From positions 1 through 56,436 of the forward strand of contig OMVB01000043.1 of the NCBI GenBank assembly GCA_900314395.1: 56,436 nt of DNA, written 5' to 3'. Both the position numbers and the translations under genes were made by a program. Of this stretch, positions 7,565 to 15,368 are shown one piece after another (the first letter of the stretch is position 1; the number at the start of each line of letters is the position of its first letter). The notes under the pieces are model-generated. The model was not told the DNA's origin. It saw only the letters and a program-made list of their open reading frames with translations, and searched no databases. The DNA comes from an uncultured Prevotellaceae bacterium. Lineage in GTDB: Bacteria; Bacteroidota; Bacteroidia; Bacteroidales; UBA932.

Positions 7565-8611
7565 ATGGTTCTATTATTTGTATTCCTTCTTGGGGCAATG
7601 CTCATTTCGTTCCTCTGCTCGGTGCTGGAGGCAACTCTCATGAGTACGCCAATCTCGTATATCACCATGAAGGAAGAAGAGGGTTACAAGCCGGCGGTAA
7701 GGATGAAGCAGTACAAAACAGAACCATCCCGCCCGCTTGCAGCTATACTTTCGCTCAATACAATCGCAAACACTATAGGAGCAGCAGGTGTTGGCCGCCA
7801 GGCTACGCTTATCTTCGGCTCCGAATGGTTCGGTCTGGTGAGTGTTGTAACCACCGTTCTTATCCTCATATTCTCAGAGATTATTCCCAAGACCATCGGC
7901 ACGGCCCATTGGAAGTCGCTCATGGGCTTTGCCACCGGCGCAATCCACACGCTCATTATCTGCCTCTACCCTATCGTTGTGGCCGTAGAGTGGCTTCAGA
8001 AGCATATTTCACCGGAGGAATCAGATTCCACCATCTCCCGTGAGGAGGTGAGCGCCATGGCCGATGTTGCCGAGGAATCGGGAGAACTGGACGAGGACGA
8101 GAACGAGGTCATCCAGAACATCATCGCCCTTGATGAAACCACCGCCAGCGATGTTATGACCCCGCGCGTTGTGGCCGCCATCGCCCCGGAATCCATGAAG
8201 CTGAAGGCTTTTTACAAAGACAAACGCTTCATGCACCACAGCCGCATCCCGGTGTATTCAGACAACGACGAATATATTACCGGCTACATCCTAAGGATGG
8301 AGGCGCTTCAGCTTATTGCCGATGACAAATTTGACGTTACCCTGGGAGAGATACGGCGCAACATCGCCACTTTCTCAGAGGACGCGACCCTGGATGTTGT
8401 CTGGGACGAGATGATTTCCAAGGACGAGCCCATAAGCGTAGTTATCGACGAATACGGCTGCTTCCAGGGAATCCTTACACTGGAAGACGTGATTGAGACC
8501 ATCATGGGCAACGAGATTGTGGATGAGAGGGATGAGGTCCGCGACATGCAGCAGCTGGCGCTGGACCGCTGGAAAAAGCGTTCTGCTCCTGTAAAAAAGA
8601 TTAAGAAGTAA
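7565..8611 (+). CDS. CNNM/CorC-family membrane protein (DUF21 plus CBS pair)
   Basis: 348 residues. The N-terminal 150 residues form a DUF21 (CNNM) domain with three or four membrane helices and the conserved LEATLMST and SEIIPKTIG motifs; residues about 190-310 form a CBS domain pair (DVMTPRVVAAIAPES, then SRIPVYSDNDEYITGYI and ISVVIDEYGCFQGILTLEDV). The family is linked to Mg2+/Co2+ export or sensing; the older label is hemolysin-like. The C-terminal CorC/HlyC transporter-associated domain of longer relatives is missing: the protein ends shortly after the CBS pair with a basic tail (WKKRSAPVKKIKK). Length is normal for the short subfamily. It ends 5 nt before the HAD gene. Confidence 0.85.
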   Translation: MVLLFVFLLGAMLISFLCSVLEATLMSTPISYITMKEEEGYKPAVRMKQYKTEPSRPLAAILSLNTIANTIGAAGVGRQATLIFGSEWFGLVSVVTTVLILIFSEIIPKTIGTAHWKSLMGFATGAIHTLIICLYPIVVAVEWLQKHISPEESDSTISREEVSAMADVAEESGELDEDENEVIQNIIALDETTASDVMTPRVVAAIAPESMKLKAFYKDKRFMHHSRIPVYSDNDEYITGYILRMEALQLIADDKFDVTLGEIRRNIATFSEDATLDVVWDEMISKDEPISVVIDEYGCFQGILTLEDVIETIMGNEIVDERDEVRDMQQLALDRWKKRSAPVKKIKK

Positions 8612-8616
8612 TTCCG

Positions 8617-9300
8617 ATGATTAAGAATATCATTTTCGATATGGGCGGGGTGGTCTTCGACCTCAGTACAGAAGAGCCAATCCGTCGTTTTGAGGCTTTG
8701 GGTGTTGACGATGCCCGCACGTGGCTGGATCCGTTCCACCAGAATGGCCTTTTCGGCCAGCTGGAGGGTGGCCTCATTTCCTGCGAGGAGTTCCGCGCCG
8801 GCCTTAGCAAGGCTATTGGCAAGGAGCTGACGCACGCTCAGTGCGAGTACGCCTGGAAGGGTTTCATCCAGAATCTTCCCCAGAAGAACCTGGACAAGCT
8901 GGCGGAGCTTCGCCGCCGCGGCTACCGCCTCTTCCTCCTTTCCAACACCAACCCCTACATCACCGCCTGGGCCCACAGCCCGGAGTTCTCCCTAACAGCC
9001 ACTGGTTCCTCCGCCGTCATTCCCGACTCCGATCGGAAATCCAATCGCTCCGGCCGGCCGATGGACGACTGGTTCGACCATCTGTACTTCAGCTGCGACA
9101 TGGTCCTCATGAAACCAGCCCCGGAAATCTTCCAACGCGTCCTTAAGGAGCAGCACCTGGACCCCGCCGAAACCCTCTTTGTAGACGACAGCCCCGCCAA
9201 CACCGCCGCAGCCGCCGCCCTCGGCCTCCACACCATGTGCCCCCAAGGCAACTCCGACTGGACCATCCCCATCGACAACTTCCTGTCAATTAACAAATAA
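8617..9300 (+). CDS. HAD-superfamily phosphatase with an in-frame repeat insertion
   Basis: 227 residues with the four HAD motifs: motif I IIFDMGGVVFDL (residues 4-15, nucleophile Asp), motif II LLSNTN (about 109), motif III Lys in LMKPAPEIF and motif IV LFVDDSPANTAAA. The cap is the alpha-helical type; the closest relatives are YihX-like sugar-phosphate phosphatases, substrate unknown. Between SPEFS and RPMDDWFDHLY the protein has about 21 extra residues (codons at 8992-9054) whose DNA contains a palindromic repeat like the intergenic repeats in this window. The 3' part is unusually C-rich. Convergent with lpdA (28-nt gap). Confidence 0.85.
   Translation: MIKNIIFDMGGVVFDLSTEEPIRRFEALGVDDARTWLDPFHQNGLFGQLEGGLISCEEFRAGLSKAIGKELTHAQCEYAWKGFIQNLPQKNLDKLAELRRRGYRLFLLSNTNPYITAWAHSPEFSLTATGSSAVIPDSDRKSNRSGRPMDDWFDHLYFSCDMVLMKPAPEIFQRVLKEQHLDPAETLFVDDSPANTAAAAALGLHTMCPQGNSDWTIPIDNFLSINK
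9016..9043. repeat. Palindromic repeat copy inside the HAD phosphatase gene
   Basis: The segment starts GTCATTCCCGAC and contains the near-perfect inverted repeat ATTCCCGA (9019-9026) / TCGGAAAT (9033-9040), 7 of 8 pairs with a 6-nt loop. It resembles the intergenic copy at 18512-18537 and the GTCATTTCGA copies elsewhere. It lies in frame within the 21-codon insertion of the HAD gene. Confidence 0.55.
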
Positions 9301-9328
9301 ACAAAGCAACATTTCCAATGATCCATTC

Positions 9329-10711
9329 CTAAGCGCTATGGGCGGCGGATTGAAGGACTTCGCCAAGGGTGGGATGGGCGTGGATTATTGCCTGGAACTG
9401 GGCCAAAGTGGCCTTGCGGTTCATAAGGGCGGCAATTTCCTGCACGATATCCGCGCTGTGGGCACCAAAGAGGTGGCAGCCCAGAATCTGGCCGGGAGCG
9501 TAACCGTCGGCACCCTCCCCTGCTACGATCAGCTTCACAAAGCCCTCCGGCTCATTCATGGAAAGAGCCTTACCGTTGGCACGGAAGAAAGACTTCAGGC
9601 ATTTAACCGGAACGCCGGCAGCCTTGAGCTCGTCCTCAGTCTTACCTACGGTAGCGGCTTCAGGATTGGTAAAGACAGCAGCCGGAACAATACCAAGGTC
9701 AATATCGCAGGGCTCCCCTGTCATTGCAGCCAGGGCGCGAAGTCCCTGGAATGTAGCAACATGAGCCAGCATATAGCCTCCGGTAACATCACCAATCGCA
9801 TAAATACCGGGCACATTGGTACGCATATCCTTGTCTACGACGACGCCCTTGGGAGTGAACTCCACGCCAGCATCGGCAAGATTGACGGCGCCAACAGAAG
9901 GTCTGCGGCCGACGGCCATCATCACCTTGTCTGCCAGAATCTCATACGTCTGATCCTTCTTAACGTATGTAACCTTCAGTCCCTCAGGCGTTTTCTCAAT
10001 CTTCTGCACACCTGCCGATGTCTCTATTTCGATGCCCCTCTTACCAAGAGCCTGCTTAAGGCGCTTTGCAAGGTCGGTATCGAAACGGGGAAGAATCTCT
10101 TTGCAGAACTCAACCACCTTGACTTCGGAACCGAAGCTTTTGAATATGGATGCGAATTCAAGGCCGATGACGCCTGCACCAATAACGCAAAGCCTCTGTG
10201 GAACTGCCTCAAGGTCAAGTATTTCCTTGGAGGTAATAACTCCCTCAAGGTCTGCGCCGGGAATCGGCAGGCTGGCGGAATATGAACCGGTTGCAATGAT
10301 TATATTGTCTCCGGTTACCTCCATACCGTCAACCGCAGGGTCCTCAGAAGAAACCACAACAGTCTTTGCATCCTTGAAAGAAGCCTTTCCGCGCAGCAAA
10401 GTGATGCCCTTGCCACCCAGCAGGAACTCTACGCCCTGCCTCAGCTGGCCTACCACCTCATTCTTGCGGGATACCACCTTTCCAAAGTCAAAGCCATAGT
10501 TAAGGTTCTGGATACCAAAGGTTTCACCGGCGGCAAGGTCCTCCAGGACCTCTGCGTTCCGGCAGAAACTCTTAGTGGGAATACAGCCTTCGTTAAGGCA
10601 GGTTCCGCCAACAGGACCCTCAGAGATGATTACTACCTCTATTCCCTTTTTTGCAGCAGCCACCGCGGTCTCATAACCGCCCGGCCCCGCTCCTATAATT
10701 ATCAGTTTCAT
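9329..10711 (-). CDS. lpdA: Dihydrolipoyl dehydrogenase (E3 / L-protein)
   Basis: FAD enzyme that reoxidises dihydrolipoyl groups with NAD+; here most likely the L-protein of the glycine cleavage system encoded upstream. 460 residues, normal for the family. Seen: FAD-binding IIGAGPGGYETA (residues 4-15), redox disulfide motif GGTCLNEGCIPTK (about 36-48), NAD-binding VIGAGVIGLEF (about 176), second FAD motif YAIGDVTGG (about 310) and the C-terminal interface His-Glu pair in IIHAHPTLGEV (about 443-453). Transcribed in the same direction as gcvPB but separated from it by 215 nt with repeats and a structured inverted-repeat element, so it may have its own promoter. Confidence 0.93.
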   Translation of the reverse strand: MKLIIIGAGPGGYETAVAAAKKGIEVVIISEGPVGGTCLNEGCIPTKSFCRNAEVLEDLAAGETFGIQNLNYGFDFGKVVSRKNEVVGQLRQGVEFLLGGKGITLLRGKASFKDAKTVVVSSEDPAVDGMEVTGDNIIIATGSYSASLPIPGADLEGVITSKEILDLEAVPQRLCVIGAGVIGLEFASIFKSFGSEVKVVEFCKEILPRFDTDLAKRLKQALGKRGIEIETSAGVQKIEKTPEGLKVTYVKKDQTYEILADKVMMAVGRRPSVGAVNLADAGVEFTPKGVVVDKDMRTNVPGIYAIGDVTGGYMLAHVATFQGLRALAAMTGEPCDIDLGIVPAAVFTNPEAATVGKTEDELKAAGVPVKCLKSFFRANGKALSMNEPEGFVKLIVAGEGADGYAPGQILGCHLFGAHSADIVQEIAALMNRKATLAQFQAIIHAHPTLGEVLQSAAHSA

Positions 10712-10725
10712 AGTATCAATTATTT

Positions 10726-10793
10726 AGATTTCTCCGCTACGACCTTCGGTCTTCGGTCGAAATGACAAAAAGAATCCTTCGGTCGAAATGACA
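10726..10793. repeat. Extragenic palindromic repeats, two adjoining copies
   Basis: A copy starting AGATTTCTCCGCTACGACC and ending CGAAATGACA, followed by a shorter copy ending CCTTCGGTCGAAATGACA. They share the AGATTTCT...GAAATGACA ends of the copies at 14236-14262 and 50802-50828. They lie just upstream of the lpdA start. Confidence 0.6.
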
Positions 10794-10796
10794 TTA

Positions 10797-10919
10797 TTGA
10801 GCCAAAGGATACTATCTGAAACCCGTGGCCACCCATGGCCGCGTAAATGGGAGGGGCCCAACCGAAAGGTTGGGAGGGATGAGCGAAGCGAAGGTTTCAG
10901 ATAGTATCCTTTGGTTCAA
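10797..10919. repeat. Structured 123-bp inverted-repeat element between gcvPB and lpdA
   Basis: Two 27-bp arms (10797-10823 and 10893-10919; 26 of 27 positions pair) enclose two further hairpins: CGTGGCCA/TGGCCGCG around a CCCA loop (10824-10843) and a perfect 7-bp CCCAACC/GGTTGGG stem closed by a GAAA tetraloop (10857-10874). The whole would fold into a three-way junction. It sits in a minus-strand operon although the GNRA loop is on the plus strand. It has no coding capacity, and I see no target-site duplication. Confidence 0.65.
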
Positions 10920-10926
10920 TCAACTA

Positions 10927-12339
10927 TTAGTCACCGAATTTAAGGATAGGCTGGCGGGCAGCCGTGGTCTCGTCCGGGCGCCGGATAGGAGTATTATGCG
11001 GGGCACCGCGCAGAATCATAGGATCTGCCGCAGCCTCATCGGCAATACGCCTCATAACCTCAATAAACTCGTCAATCGTCTCCTTGCTCTCTGTCTCAGT
11101 AGGCTCAATCATAAGGGCCTGATGGAACAGCAGCGGGAAGTAGATCGTAGGAGCATGGAACCCGAAGTCAAGAAGCCTCTTGGCAACATCAAGGGTAGTG
11201 GCACCGTGGCCGTCTTCTGCCTTGGCAGCGCCATCGTCAATCAGGCCATCGTAAACAAACTCATGCTTGCAGACGGACGGGATGGGCAGTTTGTACTTAT
11301 CCTTAAGGCTCTCCTTTATATAGTTTGCACTCATGGTAGCGAACTTGCCGGCAAACTTGATATTCTGCCTGCCAAGCATAAGAATGTATGCATAAGCACG
11401 CAGGATAACGCCAAAGTTACCGTTGAAGCCGGAAACGCGGGTACCGGGGAAGAACTTGGCAAGATGCTCTGCAACACCTACAGGACCGCTTCCGGGGCCA
11501 CCGCCACCGTGAGGAGTACTGAAGGTCTTGTGAAGGTTAAGGTGCATGATATCAAAGCCCATGTCTCCGGGGCGTACTACGCCAAGAAGAGGGTTCATAT
11601 TGGCACCATCGTAATAAAGGAGGCCACCGCATTCATGAACAAGGGCGGCAATCTCCTTGATTTCCTTCTCAAAGAGGCCGAGGGTGTTAGGGTTGGTCAT
11701 CATGATACCGGCGATGTCAGGGCCAAGCAGCGGCTTAAGGTCCTCTACATCAACAAGACCATTGGCATTAGACTTAACCTCAACAATCTCAAGGCCGCAG
11801 ACTGCAGCACTGGCAGGGTTGGTACCATGGGCGCTGTCAGGGACGATAACCTTTGTACGGGCGGCATCGCCACGGCTCATATGGTACTGGCGCATAATCA
11901 TAAGACCGGTAAGCTCTCCGTGGGCACCGGCGCAAGGCAGGAAGGTGAAGTGCGCCATGCCGGTGATTGCGGCAAGTGCCTTGTCCATACCCTCATAAAC
12001 CTCAAGGGCGCCTTTAACGGTAGAAGCCGGCTGGAGCGGATGCAGGCCGTTAAAACCGGGCATTGCGGCTACTTCCTCATTGATCTTGGGATTGTACTTC
12101 ATGGTACAGCTGCCAAGCGGATAGAAGCCTGTATCTACGCCAAAGTTCATCTGGGAAAGATTGGTATAATGACGTACAACGTCAATCTCGCTAACCTGGG
12201 GGAGCTTGGGAGCCTCTGCACGCTTAAGATTTGCAGGGAGCTCACAGCAAAGGCAGCGGCCAAACTCATTCTCCGGAAGAGAATAGCCGGTACGGCCTTC
12301 CTTGGAGAGTTCGAATATAAGTTTATCGTAGTACTTCAT
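10927..12339 (-). CDS. gcvPB: Glycine dehydrogenase (decarboxylating) subunit 2, P-protein C-terminal half
   Basis: With GcvPA it forms the PLP-dependent P-protein that decarboxylates glycine and passes the aminomethyl group to lipoylated GcvH. 470 residues, normal for subunit 2. The PLP lysine is in HLNLHKTFSTPHGGGGPG (Lys about residue 270), with the Gly-rich loop after it. PHYTNLSQ-like and TMKYNPK motifs (RHYTNLSQMNFGVD, SCTMKYNPKINE) are typical of subunit 2. Only 2 nt separate it from gcvPA upstream. The + strand opposite also has a long open frame, which is an antisense shadow. Confidence 0.93.
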   Translation of the reverse strand: MKYYDKLIFELSKEGRTGYSLPENEFGRCLCCELPANLKRAEAPKLPQVSEIDVVRHYTNLSQMNFGVDTGFYPLGSCTMKYNPKINEEVAAMPGFNGLHPLQPASTVKGALEVYEGMDKALAAITGMAHFTFLPCAGAHGELTGLMIMRQYHMSRGDAARTKVIVPDSAHGTNPASAAVCGLEIVEVKSNANGLVDVEDLKPLLGPDIAGIMMTNPNTLGLFEKEIKEIAALVHECGGLLYYDGANMNPLLGVVRPGDMGFDIMHLNLHKTFSTPHGGGGPGSGPVGVAEHLAKFFPGTRVSGFNGNFGVILRAYAYILMLGRQNIKFAGKFATMSANYIKESLKDKYKLPIPSVCKHEFVYDGLIDDGAAKAEDGHGATTLDVAKRLLDFGFHAPTIYFPLLFHQALMIEPTETESKETIDEFIEVMRRIADEAAADPMILRGAPHNTPIRRPDETTAARQPILKFGD

Positions 12340-12341
12340 AG

Positions 12342-13670
12342 CTATACCTCCTTTACAAGTGCAACAAGGGCGTCAATTTCTGCCTTTGTGCGTTTTTCAG
12401 TTACACAGAAGCTAACATAGCCTTCCTCTGTCTGAAGAGCTGCGAAGAAACCTCCGTCAAGAAGCTTCTGCTGCAGTTTCTCGGCGGGAACAAGCGGCTT
12501 AAGCACGAACTCCTTAAGGAAAGGAGCATCCGGGAACACGTCCTGGAACTTGCCGGTAGCAAGAAGCTCATCATGCAGGTAATGCGCGCCGGCATAGCTA
12601 AGGCCGTTAACCTTCTTGAGTCCCTTGGGACCCATCAGGGAAGCGTAAACGGTTACCCAGAGGGCCATCAGGCTCTCATTTGAACAAATGTTACTGGTAG
12701 CCTTCTCACGGCGGATATGCTGCTCGCGAGCCTGGAGGGTAAGAACGAAGCAACGCTTGCCATCGGCATCAACAGTCTGTCCAACGATGCGGCCGGGCAT
12801 CTTGCGAACGTAATCCTTACGGCAAGCCATGAAGCCAACGTAAGGACCTCCATAGCAAAGAGGAATTCCAAGAGCCTGTCCGTCACCTACTGCTACATCG
12901 AAGCCCCATTCGCCCGGAGTCTTAATGACTGCAAGGGCGGAAGGATCGCAGTATTCAACGACGATGGCCTTGTTCTCATGCACAAGCTCTGCAAAGCCGG
13001 CATAGTCTTCAATTATACCATATCTGTTGATTGCAGGGACGATGATTCCTGCAACGTCACCTGCGGCGAGCTCCTTGCGTAGGCTCTCGATGCTGGTGCG
13101 GCCGTTCTCCATCTCTATGTATCCGAGGGGGTTGCCATAGAACTTGGAATAAGTCTCCACTACCTTGAGCACATTGGGAAGAAGTCCCTTTGAAAGAAGG
13201 ACGCGGGGTTTCTTCTTTGCGCAGGCGATGGCCATGCGAACTGCCTCTGCTGCTGCGGTAGGGCCGTCGTACATGGATGCATTGCTGATGTCCATGCCGG
13301 TAAGCTCACATACAGTAGTCTGATACTCAAATATATAGCGCAGTGTTCCCTGGGAAATCTCTGCCTGGTAAGGAGTGTATGCGGTAATGAATTCCGACCT
13401 CTGGGTAAGGTAAGGAATTACAGAAGGAGTGTAATGGTCGTAAGCACCGGCACCAACGAACACCTTCAGTTTGGTGTCCTTGGCGTCCAGGCCGGCGAAG
13501 AAATCGCGAACCTGCTGCTCCGACATTGCGTCGGGCAGGTTGTACTCACCCTTGTAGACGAAGTCCTGAGGAACATCGGCATAGAGGTCATCCAGCGACC
13601 CTACACCGATGCGGTCCAGCATTGCACGGATATCGTCCTCTGTGTGAGGAAAATATGCGAAGCCTGCCAT
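12342..13670 (-). CDS. gcvPA: Glycine dehydrogenase (decarboxylating) subunit 1, P-protein N-terminal half
   Basis: 442 residues, normal for the split-type subunit 1, which has an aminotransferase fold but no PLP lysine. Typical segments: YDHYTPSVIPYLTQRSEFIT, PYQAEISQGTLRYIFEYQT and the subunit-specific QTVDADGKRCFVLTLQAREQ. It functions only with GcvPB, encoded directly downstream, and receives its lipoyl partner from gcvH 3 nt upstream. Many Bacteroidota have one fused GcvP; here the gene pair is the two-subunit type found in Firmicutes, archaea and some Bacteroidota. No sign of a frameshift between the two halves. Confidence 0.93.
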   Translation of the reverse strand: MAGFAYFPHTEDDIRAMLDRIGVGSLDDLYADVPQDFVYKGEYNLPDAMSEQQVRDFFAGLDAKDTKLKVFVGAGAYDHYTPSVIPYLTQRSEFITAYTPYQAEISQGTLRYIFEYQTTVCELTGMDISNASMYDGPTAAAEAVRMAIACAKKKPRVLLSKGLLPNVLKVVETYSKFYGNPLGYIEMENGRTSIESLRKELAAGDVAGIIVPAINRYGIIEDYAGFAELVHENKAIVVEYCDPSALAVIKTPGEWGFDVAVGDGQALGIPLCYGGPYVGFMACRKDYVRKMPGRIVGQTVDADGKRCFVLTLQAREQHIRREKATSNICSNESLMALWVTVYASLMGPKGLKKVNGLSYAGAHYLHDELLATGKFQDVFPDAPFLKEFVLKPLVPAEKLQQKLLDGGFFAALQTEEGYVSFCVTEKRTKAEIDALVALVKEV

Positions 13671-13673
13671 AGC

Positions 13674-14051
13674 CTATTCTGTGATTTTTGCGTAAGCGGC
13701 TGCATCAAGGAGGTTGTCAAGCTCTGAAGTGTCGCTCATTTTAACCTTGATGATCCAGTTAGCGTAAGCATCGGCATTGATAAGCTCCGGCTCGTCCTCA
13801 AGTGCCTCGTTTACCTCTACAACGGTTCCTGATACAGGGCTGATAAGGTCGCTGGCGGCTTTTACGCTTTCGAGCGCACCGAAGTCTTCTCCTGCGGTTA
13901 CGTCGTCGTCTACATCGGGCATATCTACGTAAGTGATGTTACCCATTTCTTTCTGAGCGAAGTCAGAAACTCCCACAACGGCGATGTCGCCTTCTACTTT
14001 TACCCATTCGTGTGACTCGCTGTAAAGGAGTCCTTCAAGTACTTTTGACAT
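13674..14051 (-). CDS. gcvH: Glycine cleavage system H protein
   Basis: 125-residue lipoyl carrier protein that shuttles the aminomethyl group between P-, T- and L-proteins. The lipoylation site is Lys64 in GALESVKAASDLISP, and the ESHEWV motif near the N-terminus (residues 12-17) is typical. First gene of the gcvH-PA-PB run. Its upstream region holds a 14-bp tandem array and a 25-bp inverted repeat, which may control this part of the operon. The lipoyl group is presumably attached by the ligase encoded at 15.4-16.4 kb. Confidence 0.95.
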   Translation of the reverse strand: MSKVLEGLLYSESHEWVKVEGDIAVVGVSDFAQKEMGNITYVDMPDVDDDVTAGEDFGALESVKAASDLISPVSGTVVEVNEALEDEPELINADAYANWIIKVKMSDTSELDNLLDAAAYAKITE

Positions 14052-14082
14052 AGTTTTATTTGTTATTTAGTTTATAATTTCG

Positions 14083-14147
14083 TTCCGTTATTAATTCGGT
14101 AATAAATTCCGTCATAATTATTCCATTGTAATTATTCCGTCGTAATA
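14083..14147. repeat. Tandem 14-bp (and two 12-bp) repeats upstream of gcvH
   Basis: Three adjacent 14-mers, ATTCCGTCATAATT (14106-14119), ATTCCATTGTAATT (14120-14133) and ATTCCGTCGTAATA (14134-14147), are preceded by two degenerate units (TTCCGTTATTA, ATTCGGTAATAA). They lie 32-96 nt upstream of the gcvH ATG. An operator array is one explanation; slippage of AT-rich DNA is another. Confidence 0.6.
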
Positions 14148-14206
14148 TACCATATTCCAAAGTGCAAAATATAAGGGTCTATGCACTTTGAAATATGGTA
14201 TATTAC
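14142..14206. repeat. 25-bp inverted repeat between gcvT and gcvH
   Basis: Arms 14142-14166 and 14182-14206 pair at 24 of 25 positions around a 15-nt loop. On the minus strand it lies just after gcvT and before gcvH, so it could end or attenuate the lplA-gcvT transcript. There is no clear U-run after it, so a simple intrinsic terminator is not certain. The left arm merges with the last 14-mer of the tandem array. Confidence 0.6.
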
Positions 14207-14215
14207 TCCTTAATT

Positions 14216-14262
14216 GTCATTTCGAACCATTATTTGTCATTTCGAGCGAAGTCGAGAAATCT
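14216..14262. repeat. Extragenic palindromic repeats after gcvT
   Basis: A truncated copy (GTCATTTCGAACC, from 14216) and a full copy starting GTCATTTCGAGCGAAGTCGA (14236-14262). The full copy overlaps the gcvT stop codon (TAG at 14261-14263 on the minus strand). Confidence 0.6.
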
Positions 14263-15364
14263 ATTTCTTATACCTTGTCTGATAGAAACGCTTCTTTACG
14301 ACCTTGCCGGGGAAAACACGCTTGCGGATGTGGATCCAGAGCGGGGTGCCAAGGGCGGCATAAGCCTTGTCTACAAGGGCGAAGCAAATGCTCTTGTCAA
14401 GGGAGATTGAGTGGTAGCCGGTGGTAACAACGCCAACCTCTGTGCCGTCCTCAAGTTCTACAGGGTATCCGGCGCGCGGAATAGCCTTGTCCTCTATCTC
14501 TATACCGACAAGCTTCTTGGAAATTTCACCTGCCTTCTGGGCAGCGAGGGCGTCTTTGCCGATGAACTCTTCCTTGTCCATCTTGCAGAACATTCCAAGG
14601 CCTGCCATTACAGGGCTGATGTCTGCGCTGAGCTCGTCTCCGTAAAGCGGAAGTCCGGCCTCGAAGCGGAGGGTGTCGCGGCAGCCAAGACCGCAGGGAA
14701 CTACACCTGCCTCAAGAAGCTGCTTCCAATAAGCAACGGTCTGCTCCGGAGTAGCATAAACCTCAAAGCCATCCTCTCCGGTGTAACCGGTACGGCTGAC
14801 GATAACGCGTTTTCCGGCAATCTCATAATTGCGGAAAGTATAGAAACCGAGTTCTGCAACCTCCTTAAAACCAAGTACTTCCATGATGGTTTTCTCTGCA
14901 TCCGGGCCCTGGACAGCAATCTGGCCCCAAAGCGGGGACTGGTTGTCTACAACAACATCGAAGCCGGCAGCCTGCTCTTTCATCCATGCAACGTCTTTGT
15001 CAATGTTGGCAGCGTTGATAACCAGGAGGTATTTGTCCGGCTCGAACTCCTTGTAAACCAGAAGGTCGTCCACTGTGCCTCCATCGGGATAAAGCATCAT
15101 TCCGTAAAGCACCTGTCCGTCTGCCATAGGGCGGATGTCATTGGTAAAGATGTGGTTAACATATTTTTGGGCGTCCTTGCCGCTGATGAAAACCTCTCCC
15201 ATGTGGGAAACATCGAACATACCAACTGCATTACGCACTGCAAGATGCTCAGTGGTGATGTCGCTGTACTGAATAGGCATCATAAAGCCGGCGAAGGGGC
15301 TCATTTTTGCTCCCAGCGCAACATGGCTGTCGTAGAGCGGGGTAATTTGAAGATTCTCTTCCAT
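14261..15364 (-). CDS. gcvT: Glycine cleavage system T protein (aminomethyltransferase)
   Basis: Transfers the methylene group from aminomethyl-lipoyl GcvH to tetrahydrofolate, releasing ammonia. 367 residues, normal length. Seen: FAGFMMPIQY near residue 25, FDVSHMGEV (about 49-57), LVINAANIDKD and the folate-site region SRTGYTGEDGFEVY (about 190-203), then CGLGCRDTLRFEAGLPLYG. Four nt downstream of the lipoate ligase stop, so translated from one message with it. The product ends FYQTRYKK. Separated from gcvH by 209 nt containing repeats and the 25-bp inverted repeat. Confidence 0.94.
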   Translation of the reverse strand: MEENLQITPLYDSHVALGAKMSPFAGFMMPIQYSDITTEHLAVRNAVGMFDVSHMGEVFISGKDAQKYVNHIFTNDIRPMADGQVLYGMMLYPDGGTVDDLLVYKEFEPDKYLLVINAANIDKDVAWMKEQAAGFDVVVDNQSPLWGQIAVQGPDAEKTIMEVLGFKEVAELGFYTFRNYEIAGKRVIVSRTGYTGEDGFEVYATPEQTVAYWKQLLEAGVVPCGLGCRDTLRFEAGLPLYGDELSADISPVMAGLGMFCKMDKEEFIGKDALAAQKAGEISKKLVGIEIEDKAIPRAGYPVELEDGTEVGVVTTGYHSISLDKSICFALVDKAYAALGTPLWIHIRKRVFPGKVVKKRFYQTRYKK

Positions 15365-15368
15365 AGTG

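Noticed and set aside
10825..12420. A 531-codon open frame on the plus strand
   Set aside because: It is exactly antisense to gcvPB, whose PLP-site motif and family length are clear. The long frame is a by-product of codon bias; its translation has no recognisable domain.
12342..13670. Frameshifted single gcvP gene
   Set aside because: Both halves have complete, normal-length ends with a start codon 2 nt after the stop; this is the standard two-subunit form.
14083..14147. CRISPR-like array
   Set aside because: Units of 12-14 bp without spacers, and no cas genes; this is a tandem repeat.
14052..14260. Glycine riboswitch before gcvH
   Set aside because: No tandem aptamer-like conserved cores could be seen; the region is AT-rich tandem repeats and one long hairpin.
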